DNA from: Erpobdella octoculata
Taxonomy: Eukaryota > Annelida > Clitellata > Hirudinida > Erpobdellidae
DNA length: 64,000 bases
NCBI GenBank assembly: GCA_963978895.1
Contig: OZ022246.1
Location: forward strand, 18,533,049-18,597,048
Direction: 5' to 3'
The notes below the pieces were generated by a model, which was given only the letters and a program-made list of their open reading frames with translations, had not been told where the DNA came from and did no database searches. Positions 47,937-58,778 of this stretch are shown in pieces (positions within the stretch are counted from its first letter, which is position 1; every line of letters begins with the position of its first letter). The translations under genes and the position numbers were made by a program.

Positions 47937-48620
47937 AGAAGTAATCCTGATTGTATATTCCAACACGAATTATTATCCAACCAGTATGATACTTATTACA
48001 GTCACACTCATCCAAAGAAGTCAGAGCGGTGTCACGGTAAACGAAAAAATGGCCGGACTGAAAGAGCGAATCAGCGTTCTACTACTCAATTTACTACATC
48101 TAGAGGGAGTGGGCAACTCAAAAATCAGTCACGTCTAGACATATGTCACACTAGGTGGTATTTGGGTGTTGATGCAAATTCAAATGTAAGAACGTTTGGG
48201 ACTAAAACTAACAGGACGAAAAGAGAGATATATTTTATACAAAGGTGGTTTCACAATGTCCACCAAAACAGCATTGGCGGCATTAGCTCGGGCAACAGTG
48301 GAATCCTTGGGAGATCCCAGCACAGATCAAGGGATTATCAAAGCTCAGTTTCAAATCAATCTCAAAATAGCAGAAACAAAAACAGTGATAGCTCTGAAGT
48401 TTCTTCCACTATTCAAACTGGCTTAAATCAAAGTACGTTGGTTTCCATAGATAGATTAGAACATGAAAAGCTTACAACCAGTAGTCTACTAAGAAAGCCT
48501 CGTTCTTTTTTTGTAAATAAAAAAGAAAGAAGAAATAGTAAATGTAAAAATCTCTTAAAAACAAAAAACTGTTACTATTTAAGTGATGACATTAAAACTT
48601 CTTCAGCCAATTCAAGTTAA
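47937..48620 (+). CDS. FGF-family growth factor, exon 3 (terminal)
   Basis: Starts after TATTTCACAG in phase with exon 2 and opens RSNPDCIFQHELLSNQYDTY, matching the FGF block xxxECVFREQFxENxYNTY. The last core strand RWYLGVDANSNVRTFGTK, NRTKREIYFIQRW matches WYVALNKxGxxxxGxRTKxxQKxxHFLPR. Between these is a ~48-residue Lys/Arg/Gln/Ser-rich loop (about 48009-48152), much longer than in standard FGFs. After the core come ~123 residues rich in Ser, Asn and basic residues (about 48249-48617), without a known domain. FGFs are secreted ligands of FGF receptor tyrosine kinases and bind heparan sulfate; that role is inferred by family. The joined exons would give about 454 residues. Confidence 0.88.
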   Translation, partial: RSNPDCIFQHELLSNQYDTYYSHTHPKKSERCHGKRKNGRTERANQRSTTQFTTSRGSGQLKNQSRLDICHTRWYLGVDANSNVRTFGTKTNRTKREIYFIQRWFHNVHQNSIGGISSGNSGILGRSQHRSRDYQSSVSNQSQNSRNKNSDSSEVSSTIQTGLNQSTLVSIDRLEHEKLTTSSLLRKPRSFFVNKKERRNSKCKNLLKTKNCYYLSDDIKTSSANSS

Positions 48621-50597
48621 ATTACTGCTATAATACTGACATTTTGATAATTCAACAATTTTTGGCAAAACCTTTCAAATAATTCAAAAGAATTTTCCAG
48701 CATTTAGTAGTAAAAATGAAAACTTCACGCGGTGATTCTACATTTAGTGATTGTTTTAAAAAAATGATTTACCGAGGCCTGTAACAATCAACATCTACTT
48801 TGGGAGATGGAAAGGATATATCCACTGATCTCAAATCTCTCTTAAACGTGGATTTTGTTGTTGAGCCTAACCTTTGATAAGGATAGGAGTTGTCTTGTTG
48901 CTGAATATTTGGAAACTCAAATTATGAAATGAATTGTTTCAGATAATCCTGTATTGTAAATGGCGTGCGGTGGCCGTTATGCCAGCCCATAATCAAAAAT
49001 GGTTTATTAATAAATCATATAATTGATTGAAGATGGTTGTGATATTTGATATTTACAAGTTTCATCATGATTGGACTGGCATCTCATTTATTTGTCATCA
49101 GTTTTTTTTTCGGTAATACTTTTCACTCTCTTCTTTTTCTCTTTTTTCTCGCTCTTTTTCTCTGATTGCATTTTAAATTTATTAATAAAAACCTTTTTTG
49201 GTGTACATATCCTCAATATGATTAGAACAGTTTTTGTTTTATAAAAATATTTATAGAATTTTATTTATTTTCTGCTCGCTACTGTTATTTTTAGGTTGTA
49301 AAAATTCTTGTTAATTAAGAAGTTTATTTTTGTCAGCATGGCTTCAATTTAATATGGTGAAAATAATTTTTAAAAGAAGTAGAAAAAATATCGTTCACGG
49401 AGTTGACAAATAAAATGCTTAAAATATTGTTTTTATTTATTTAAGTTATGTATAATTGTAATAAGACAGAATTAACAGTCGTGCTTGCTTCCATCGAAAA
49501 AATTGTTGCAAAGTTATTAAGAAGGTCGCTGGAATAATAGGTTTACAATTTTAGTGAAAACACGTTTGTAACAATTTCAAAAGTTAAATTGAAAGAAAAC
49601 CCAAACGTTTTCAACTTCGTTTTCTATATAGTGTATTATTTTATTTTGTCGACAACGAAAAACTGATCAATGTTGACGATTCCACAAATATGTTCGATCG
49701 CATTTTTGTATTTTGTTGTCATAGGTTTGAGCCTGGGAGTGTGATGATTATTTTATCTTATTTATGGTGGTTTTGTTTTAATAATGACAAGTTTAAATTA
49801 TGTCTTATGAACATTATCTGTTAATGTTATGTTATCGGGGTTTTTCACATGCGACGTCCTACTACATATGCACTTACTTATTTTTCAGTTTAACATTTCT
49901 AATTTTAATCCTCCCTCCACTGAAATGTTATTCTTAGCAGAGTCATAATTTTCCTCTTATAGGAGAAATGGCTTTTTCATATTTGACAGTTAAAATACTT
50001 AATGTTGATAAATCCACGCATAAAGAATTCCAAACGTACGATTACTTAGATTTCGCCATATAGTGAAGGGCTGTATTTGGAGTCAGATTTTGTGATGGTA
50101 TAGTTGATTTTTGTTGGTGACAAAACGTTTTGTTAATATTAACTAATTTTTCGAAATATTTTATGTATAATTGTTTTCATTATACCAAAAATATTTTAAC
50201 TTGTATCAAAAGGTTCGTGACACAAATTTGTATTTTGTCGGTGACGGAATTACGATTAATTTTGAAAAATGTACAGCTGTGGTCTTTCCAAAATGATTAT
50301 CCATTTTTGTGAAATTATTTTTTCCCTTCAGAAAATACCTCAATGTAATAAAATATTTAACAACTTTGAACCAGTTTTAGTTAGAAAAAGATTCGTTTAA
50401 TAATAAAACGTTCGAACCCGATATCGACTAGAGGAAAATCTAATGTCCAAAAATGCAAACGATTCTTCTAGGATAAAAAAAAACACAAAACAAAATAAAC
50501 ACGGCGACCGTAGATGAACCATCGCAAAGAATGTGCCGCTCATCAAAGGCGGCAGACAAGCGTCGTTTTCAAATAAAATTATTGAAATTTTTGCACT
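48621..50597. other. FGF 3' flank, no other gene seen
   Basis: AT-rich. AATAAA occurs near 49183 and 49404 and could serve as polyadenylation signals on the plus strand. No exon recognised. Confidence 0.5.
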
Positions 50598-50808
50598 TCA
50601 TTCTCCAAACATGCTTGTCCAAAGATTGATAAATTCCGCTTTATCCAGACATCCGTCACGATTTTGGTCAAACATTTCAATTAGTTGTTTGGCTGATTCT
50701 GCCTCAAAACCGAGCCTCTCTTGTATGACACTGGCCACTTCTTCAGGGCTCAGAACTCCGTTGCCGTCTTTGTCCAACTGGTCGAAGCAATCGCTGATAT
50801 CTTCTTTC
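50598..50808 (-). CDS. EF-hand calcium-binding protein, terminal exon
   Basis: On the minus strand, after an AG acceptor (AAATAAAG) with a T-rich lead, 70 codons run to TGA at 50598. They form two consecutive EF-hands. Loop 1 is DKDGNGVLSPEE (ligands D1, D3, N5, V7, S9, E12), preceded by ISDCFDQL. Loop 2 is DQNRDGCLDKAE (D1, N3, D5, C7, D9, E12), preceded by SAKQLIEMF and followed by FINLWTSMFGE at the C-terminus. Both loops have canonical Ca2+ ligands. The first base of the exon completes a split codon. Upstream exons should lie at higher coordinates on this strand; none were recognised within the window. The specific family (calmodulin-like, calbindin-like or other) is unresolved. Confidence 0.85.
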
Positions 50809-51560
50809 CTTTATTTAAAAAAACCACAGAATTAGCACAAAAAATACTAGAACTTTAAAGAATAAAAACTTTTTTCTATAGAAAAAGATTCCATTTAACC
50901 AGATTTACCAAATAAAGTTATTTAAGCCCTCATTCCGCCCTGTAAAATTCAAAGCAGACAAAATTTTAACATTTCAATGCAGTAGAAGTTAATATAAAAC
51001 AGTCAATAGTTAGATCTGAGGTATTATATTAATAGGCGCAGCCGTAGAGTTTTCATGTTTCCAGAGGTGCAAGAAGCAGACAAATTTTTATACAAAAAAT
51101 TCACACACAGAAAGGGTGGAAATGTTCATTCATTTTTCTAACTGTAGACTTTAACAATAATGACAAAATTATTTTTCGACTTTATTTACATACTAGTGAT
51201 ATCACAAGGGTTGGTTTCACCCAGTGTGGTGCAGTGTATCATCCCCTCGTGACTTATCCCGCAAACCTCCCACAAAAGTGGATTACTAAGTACGGGGTTA
51301 AACTCTTGTCATCCTAACAGGGGGAAACCTAGGAAATTGAACTTTACTTTCAAATCAGTCGATAAACGGTCGAGTGGAAAGGATAAACGGATGCTAGTCA
51401 ATTTTTCCATAAAATAGTCGACGATTGGAGGTGAAATAAAACATTTTTTCGTTAGACTAAGCTGGATTAGGTTGAAACATGACATAACAATAATTTGATT
51501 GTGACCTAGATTCGTAGACAGTAATGTTTTGCATTTTAGCATCGCCTCATTTGATGGTGT
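50809..51560. other. likely intron of the EF-hand gene
   Basis: AT-rich, without a recognised exon on either strand. Confidence 0.45.
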
Positions 51561-51569
51561 CACACAATG
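51561..51569. repeat. 9-bp target duplication, left copy
   Basis: CACACAATG, repeated at 52900-52908. Confidence 0.85.
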
Positions 51570-52899
51570 GGTATGCGGACTTTTCATCAAAGGACGGTTC
51601 ATCAAGGGACTGTTCATCAAGGACTATTCATCAAGGGACTATTCATCAAGAGACTATTCATCAAAGGACTATTCATCAAGAGGACGGTTCATCATAAGGA
51701 CTGTTCATCTAAAGTCTATTCATCAAGAGGACTATTCATCAAATTTTTAAGCCACTCTTCAACAACCTTTATCAATATAAACCCAAGATATTTTCAGCGT
51801 AAGGTAATTCAATGTATTTTTAAAAGACAATTCTTCATCTTTGATAAAATAAATTTTAAACATATCAGTAATCAGTAATTTGAAATATAGAGATGGCAAC
51901 CAGGGTTGTTAAGAGCGGTAGTGCCGCGCTATTTTTAAAGTAGCGACAGGGGCGCTACTATTGGCTACCGCTACTTTCATTCAAAAACAAAATATGTTTT
52001 TTATATCAATTAAATGATTTTCAATGTATTTAGTTTTTATTTGAAGTATGCATGAAATCTGAATCTGGTTGATTTATCGACGAACGTTAGCGTCTCTTTG
52101 AAATGACCTTTCCTGACCTCGCTAAAGCGAACGTGTTCGTCTCTTTGAAGTGTGGCAGAAGTGGTATAGCGGGTGTCAGTAATGTTTTGAGGTGTATGGT
52201 ATCTGGCTGTGTGAATGTGTTTATACATACAGTTTGTACGAACAGTTGAAGGAAGTTTTTTTAAACTTTTTATTCAATTGTCTTTTGCTCGTCTGATCTT
52301 AAGTCTTCTACAAACTTGTTGATTGCTCGAGGCAAGAGTGTTAAATGAGCTATGGCAGATTTGACATAGCGGGCATGCGTGATGCTTCGACGTGTTTCTA
52401 GCCTTTGGTGAATTTGTACATATACGGTTTACAAAAACAGTCAAATTTAGTTTTTCTGGTGCTGTGACCGGGAGCGGGAGACAAGCGGAAACGAGAGAGC
52501 GACCGGGAGGGTGAGAGCATGCAGGGAAGGAAACGGGAGCGAAAAAGAAAAAAGATCGAAAAACTTCTAAAAACCCCGGGCAACGCCGGGTACCCGCTAG
52601 TTCTATTATAAAGTATAAAATATTTGGATGCAAGCACAGTAGCACTGTAAATTTAATATAAGTTACCCTACATTTTGGTAACATATTTTGGTTGAAAATA
52701 ACATCTTAAACAATTTTATTAACTTTTTGATGAATAGTCCGCTTGATGAATAGACATTAGATGAACAGTCCTTATGATGAACCGTCCTCTTGATGAATAG
52801 TCCTTTGATGAATAGTCCTTCAATGAATAGTCCCTTGATGAATAGTCCTTGATGAACAGTCCCTTGATGAATCGTCCTTTGATGAACAGTCCTAGAATC
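51570..52899. mobile_element. Foldback-like element with subrepeat-built inverted ends
   Basis: The two ends (51570-51745 and 52728-52899) are inverted copies about 170 bp long, each made of GGACTATTCATCAAGG-type units of 16-20 bp. The same order of unit variants occurs in both arms (for example AGAGGACGGTTCATCATAAG near the inner side). An exact 9-bp duplication CACACAATG flanks the whole. This is the design of Foldback elements, which also make 9-bp duplications. The interior (51746-52727) is non-coding and contains a Helitron end. The frames over the arms (FIKGLFIKGLFIK-like) are artefacts. Confidence 0.85.
52440..52600 (+). mobile_element. short Helitron, 3' end (family copy 4), inside the Foldback-like element
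   Basis: GAGCGGGAGACAAGCGG-type units, then CCCCGGGCAACGCCGGG (a short hairpin), TACCCG and terminal CTAG|T. The 5' limit is not determined. Confidence 0.72.
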
Positions 52900-52917
52900 C
52901 ACACAATGTGGTCCACA

Positions 52918-53900
52918 CTAGGGCTGCACGGTTAAGACAAAATCTGTAGCCACTCGTCATTTTTTTCCTACCCGTGCTTGTACCCGTACCCGTCCCGCGG
53001 GTAAAACGGTGTACCCGCAGAATCTTTATCCACGGTTATACCCGTTACCCGTAGATTATAATGCTTGACCATAATAAACATTGAAAACGTTTTTGCTTTA
53101 CTTGTCAAACAAATGACAAACAATAACCGACAAAATTTATAAAAAAAAATGTTACATCAAATGTGGCGTATTAATTGGAAGCTCTAATATCTTATTGTTA
53201 AGTAAAAATTGTTTTAAAGTTCAAAACGTCAAAGTCGCTATATTCAATTTTGTTTGTACTGAAAGCTCGCTCCTTTCTGTTCTGAGCTGTTAGAGTGGCG
53301 AATAAGCTGCGAGCGACCATTGCCAGTCTAGGAAATTTATTATTTGCAGTTTGCTTTTTCAAAAATTGTAATGAGTCCATTTTTTGTAGATCCTGAACGT
53401 GCCACTTTATCACCAATTTTGGAATTTTTATCATTATAATTCTTCAGCATCTTTTAAATCTACGTAATCTAATTTTTCTGGCAAAACATGTTGATGTTTT
53501 TTTACTGGTTGACCAGTCTGTTTATTGATTTCAATTGATGTCTCAATTATTTTTCATTGTTGCATCATCAAAGCGCTTCAATTTCTTGCAAGCAAACGGC
53601 AATGTTTTACATTTATACTGGCAAGATAAGCTTGGTTGTCAGTTGTCGTCAGCTTAACTGTAATCTCATCAAATAGTTGAGGCTGAACAGTAACGGAACA
53701 ACATGGGTAACGGTCATATTTTTAACTAAATGATTATAATAGCTATTTGAATTTAATTTTGAGAAAAATCTGACAGAAAAGATTAACAATTATACGGGTA
53801 TAGCAGTAATCCTAAACCCGTACCAGTTAACGCCTAACCCGTACTTGTTCTGAGCATACATACCCGACCCGTATCGGCAAATAAGCCCGCGGGTACGGGT
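52918..53900 (-). mobile_element. hAT transposon relic
   Basis: The left side starts CTAGGGCTGCACGGTTAAG and is rich in TACCCGTACCCG near both sides (52970-53050 and 53800-53900). It contains the transposase C-terminus at 53198-53434. The second terminal repeat was not found, so the right limit is approximate. Confidence 0.6.
53198..53434 (-). pseudogene. hAT transposase C-terminal dimerisation domain
   Basis: Reads DSLQFLKKQTANNKFPRLAM, VARSLFATLTAQNRKERAFS. This fits the hAT dimerisation pattern DxLxxWKxNxxxFPxLxxxARxxLxxxxxxxxSERxFS, here with KERAFS in place of SERVFS. Only ~80 residues remain; the catalytic part and DNA-binding finger are missing or unreadable. Confidence 0.72.
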
Positions 53901-54880
53901 AGAACATAATGACAATAACTTGTAAGAATAACAAATCTTAATCAACCACTCGCTTCTTTGTTTTTTGTTTTGGTTGGTGGAAACTCTTAATTCATATAGA
54001 CCCTTATTGCTGTGGCACATTCCGATCATTCCAAAATTCGAGACTGCCTCGACTAACGAACTAAGCTGTGTTTTTCCTCACAATTTTACTGCACTCGATA
54101 GATGGCATTAGAGAATTATTAAATCAAAGAGGCGGTTCATTGAGACGTGAAGGACAAACATCGACGGAAATAAAAAAAGTAATTTTTGTGGTTTTTTTCC
54201 GAAATGAAAGCTGATCGATGAAATAAGTCTGCATAGTTTCCAATATTTCCCTTTCAGATAAGATCTTTAGAATCGCGCATGACATAAATCGAGAAGAAAA
54301 ATGACTACCAAAAAATATAATTCATTTAGCTTAATATCCACACAAAAATATAATCCCACTTGAGAAATAAGATGAGTATTTTTTTAATTTGTACAAAAAA
54401 GTGAAGAATAAAATAAAAGCCTGTTTTTGCTGAATTACCAATTTAGAATATTTTTCATGCGATTGATTTGATATGCAATTGTGTTTGATAAATCGCTCAA
54501 AAACTAACTAAACTTTCATTATTAAGTTCAGTTTGAGTGTCACGTTAAAAGACATTAAGCGAAAAAATTGTGGATTTCCTCAAATAAAATATTAGTGCAA
54601 AAGAAAAATTTTATTACTTCAGAGCACGAACGCTTCCTTCTTCTTTATTTTTTCAGCACAAAACGTTGCTGTGGAAATAAAAAGTAAGCATAACGAAGAA
54701 AAATTGGAATCTAATAACAAACTCTGTTAAAGCAGAGAAGTCTTATATGTACAAAGAAATAATTTTGGAAAACACAAGTAAAAATGTTTGATATTATTAA
54801 CGGTTTGGTTACCGGAAAAACACTGAGGAATTTCAGCAAAAAAGAATTTAAAAGAATGGAAGGAGCTCAGAAGATTCAAA
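53901..54880. other. no gene seen
   Basis: AT-rich non-coding sequence. Confidence 0.6.
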
Positions 54881-54951
<71 letters not shown>

Positions 54952-55175
54952 GAGATTATGTATGTATGTGTATCCTTTATGCCTTGCTACACCATTCAAA
55001 AGCGTCCGGGATCGGGAAAGGGATCGGGAGCGGGAAAGCGGCTGGGAGCAGGAAAGCAAGCGGGAATGGAAAAGTGACCGGGAGCGGGAGAGCAAGCGGG
55101 GTAGGAAAAGTGAACGAGGGAGACAAACATTAGAAAAACCTCTAAAATTCCGAGCAACGCCGGGTACCCCGCTAG
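54881..55175 (+). mobile_element. short Helitron, complete (family copy 5)
   Basis: Starts TCTATATATATA directly after A54880 and ends CTAG directly before T55176, the A|T insertion typical of Helitrons. The order inside is (TA)n, CCTTTATGCCTTGCTACACC, GGGAGCGGGAAAGCG units, AACCTCTAAAATTCC, GAGCAACGCCGGG (hairpin) and TACCCCG. At 295 bp it is non-autonomous. Confidence 0.85.
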
Positions 55176-56340
55176 TAACTAATAGTAACATAACGTGCTT
55201 GCTGTTTCTGTGGAAATGAAGAGAAGCATGGATCTTGTTGAAAATCTTTAAGGAAATTAAGAAACTTATTAAGGAAATTATTAAAGAAATTATTAAAAAA
55301 TTATTTAAAAAAAAGGAAATCATAAAAACAATTATTAAGAAAATTATTAAATAATTTATTAAGGCAATTAATATAAAAATTAATAAATAAGTTATTAAGG
55401 CAGGTATTACTCAAAATATTAAAGTTAAATACTTTTAAACCAACGGATTAGCGGAAGAGGCATGTGATGCAAACGACCACTGGAGTGGAGCGGATTATTT
55501 TCGTCTAAAGAAATAATTAATTTTATTTTATTCAATAAAATATGAACGCAAAGCATTTTTGACAGAAAAATCTTGTCAGACTTTTATTCAGTCGGTGAAG
55601 GCATTTTTGAAAACAAAACAATGCGAGCCTAGCCAATTATTTCTATTGCTATCTAAAAAATTGAGAGCTCGGCATCTCGCGGCGATGTAGTCATCCTTAG
55701 AGCCAACCAAAACTATGGCAAAGGTACCTCAGCTGTAGCTGGTCCAACCAGGCCCGTCGAGAGGATGAACGGGGCCCGAAGTAAATTACTTTTGTGAGAT
55801 TCTATGAACCTAGTTAATATTACTATTTATTATTATTATTGTTATTGTTATGCTCAGAATCATCGTAATCAAAACACTTCAAATGAACCACAAACGGAAG
55901 CAAACATTTTGGAACCAGCAAAATTATAGAAATAAATTAATTTAGCTGTAAAAATTCAATGGTTTACTTTATGATATTCTGTAGTGTTCTGGTTGTTACG
56001 CTTGCCTCACACAGAGATAATGAAAAATATTACAGTTCCTTGAAATTTAAAAATTTAAAAAATGCTAATTAAAAAAATTAAAACGCGTTCTTGCGCGCGA
56101 AAGACTCTAAAAAACACAAAATAAATCAAAAAAATAAAAACGTGGGGCACAATTGTTGCAAAAGAAAGCGCTCCTCGTTTTTTATATTTGTAATTTTGTT
56201 TACTTTTTGGAGCATTAAAAATAATTAAAGTTTTTATTTATTTTCTAACTTTTAGTTTTTTTAACTTTATGAATTCTTAATTTTTTAAATTTTATTATAA
56301 TAATTTATTAACAATTATAATAATAATAATATTATTATTA
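55176..56340. other. no gene seen
   Basis: Contains a degenerate AAGGAAATTATTA simple repeat (55247-55420), otherwise AT-rich and non-coding. Confidence 0.55.
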
Positions 56341-56344
56341 ATTT

Positions 56345-56525
56345 GGTATTATAATACATTTTAAAACTTAATATAATACATTTTAAAACTTAATATAATA
56401 CATTTTAAAACTTAATATAATACATTTCAAAACTTAATATAATACATTTTAAAACTTAATATAATACATTTTAAAACTTAATATAATACATTTTAAAACT
56501 TAATATAATACATTTTAAAACTTAA
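56345..56525. repeat. 22-bp minisatellite, about 8 copies
   Basis: AATATAATACATTTTAAAAC-TT repeated with a single visible change (ATTTCAAAAC). Confidence 0.95.
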
Positions 56526-57534
56526 AGCCAGTTATCAAAAAGATTGCCTGCCTTCTGCCCTCTATCGATTGTAATGAAAACTTCACTAAGAAAGTATATC
56601 GCGTTCACTAATTAAAAATGTCATTATTAGTTTTTTAAATTAATATCGTTAAGGTATACAGAATACGAGTATATTTCAAATTTCAGATCGAAAGCATACT
56701 GGAAAGTGGATCAAATTACAGACGTTCTAGCAGAATTCAACTGATATGTGACTCAAAAGAAAAATAGATGGGCTTTTAAAACCAATAAACCACATAAACA
56801 AAACTGACTCAAAAAGCATTTTCTCTTTTTTTTCGGCAAAGCTGGTTAGATCAAGATGAAGACTTGTAAGCCGGGATGGTACGGCAAGAGTTAAGGACTT
56901 CTTACTTAAGGACGATTAGGCAATCTTCACACAAAAAGTTTCACATGTGATTTTTTCAACCCACAAATGACTGAAAAATAAAAGATTCTATTTTGCCGTC
57001 TGAGCTGAGAATTTGTTGTTTTCTTAAACACGTGAGATGCAAGTTTTTCTTCAAAACCGCGTGAGGCGCTCTTTCTTATAGCAATCCAAGTCACAGCGCA
57101 AGTCAGAACAACGCTTTTGAAGGAAGACGTATACTCTTGAAAAATCAGTTCTGCTATGCCATGTCTGTCAGTGTATAGTGAAAATTCAATAATATTCAGC
57201 AGGGGGCTGTTATTTTTAGTGAAATTGTTGCTTAAAAATAAAAAAAAAATTAAAAACTTTTTATTTAAATAACAAAACAAAAATTTAATGTCAATAAACG
57301 GGCAGTAGACAACAAAAATGTAACATAATGACCAACTGGTTACGGGTGCTTGACGAATTTCTGTAAATTTACGTTGACTTAATTGTCTGGAAAAATTGAG
57401 CAAGAGCCACCATTAGATGGCTGCTTCGGCTCAAAGACACGTGTCTAGGTTTTGATTGGCTCTCACTAAAAAAGTGACATGTATGGACATGCGCAAAACG
57501 GCACTCTTGTTGTTTTCGACTCAAGCCATTGTAG
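56526..57534. other. no gene seen
   Basis: A minus-strand frame at 56927-57403 (158 residues) has no recognisable domain and compositional signs of non-coding sequence. Confidence 0.45.
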
Positions 57535-57818
<284 letters not shown>

Positions 57819-58464
57819 ATGATTAACAATAATAGTATCATCATCTCCTGGGAAATGATTGTTGTGATCAACTCATATTTCGGTGATACTTCTTTATGGA
57901 AATTGACGCAATTTAGTTATTTCTTTACGAGAAACAAAAATTGATGAAAACTTTTTATTAGTTTTGATTCTTGATACACGTAGTGTGATCATCAAAACAT
58001 ATTTACTCAACTTTGAACCACTTTTTGTTATTTAATCTTTTCAAGTTTTGCACTCACGTTAAGTTTTTATGACATGGTCCAGGATGAAAGTTTTGAAGTT
58101 TTATATGGTGGTGGTTTTATTAACGTCTGTATCTGTCTGAGGCAATTTAGACGGTATGTATGTTTGAGTGTTTGATGACGTGTTTATGTTGGTTTTGGGG
58201 CAGGGAGGCCGGCGAAGGCACAAGGCATTCGTGGGCACATGGATCGATTCACTCCAGCCCGCCAACTACTGAGTTGCAATAAGTTTGACAGGGTCGGTAA
58301 ATCGAGCTCCTCTTTATCTAGCAATTTAACCAGCCTCCACCTGCCGCTCCGGTCCTCCTGCCTGCGACGCGTTCAAACATGCTTACATTTTACATTAAGT
58401 TTTAACATGCTTACATTTAGTTACAGTTTTTGTTTAATATAAAAAAAGTGTCTTGACTGAGGCA

Positions 58465-58465
<1 letters not shown>
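57819..58465. other. no gene seen
   Basis: A less AT-rich block at about 58200-58380 gives a short frame (MDRFTPARQLLSCNKFD, 58239-58442) that may belong to an older element next to the microsatellite; no motif supports a call. Confidence 0.4.
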
Positions 58466-58467
<2 letters not shown>

Positions 58468-58497
<30 letters not shown>

Positions 58498-58569
58498 CAT
58501 ACATACATACATACATACATACATACATACATACATACATACATACATACATACATACATACATACATA
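58468..58569. repeat. (ACAT)n microsatellite, left of the R2-like LINE
   Basis: About 25 perfect ACAT units. Confidence 0.97.
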
Positions 58570-58612
58570 AAAGCTCGTAAAGAGTTACAACACATTTATG
58601 AGGCATTAAGCC

Positions 58613-58690
58613 ATTTGGCAACCGGGAAAGACCGGTGACAACTGGGAAAGACCGTTGGCAACTGGGAAAGACCGTTGACACTTGGAAAGA
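58613..58690. repeat. ~20-bp tandem repeat, 4 copies
   Basis: ACTGGGAAAGACCGTTGRCA-type units near the 5' side of the R2-like element. Confidence 0.85.
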
Positions 58691-58778
58691 CAAGTGACCT
58701 CTCGGAAAACGAGAACTTCACGGGTATCAGGCATGGCTTAGCCGAAGTACAATCCGTTCAAATGCCGCTTCATCTTAT

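Noticed and set aside
51529..51878. FIKGLFIK-type repeat protein (mirror at 52663-52916)
   Set aside because: The repeats are DNA subunits of the Foldback-like arms, equally open in other frames, with no conserved start or domain.
52274..52684. Cys/Arg-rich 136-residue minus-strand protein
   Set aside because: It spans a Helitron end and Foldback interior; frame openness follows the GC-rich repeat, and the Cys spacing (CPLCQIC) is isolated.
56927..57403. 158-residue minus-strand ORF
   Set aside because: Long by chance in AT-rich sequence; no recognisable motif, and hydrophobic patches are T-rich codon runs.
58421..58693. YVCMYVCM-type protein
   Set aside because: Reading of (ACAT)n; similar at 60744-61082 and 61053-61427.
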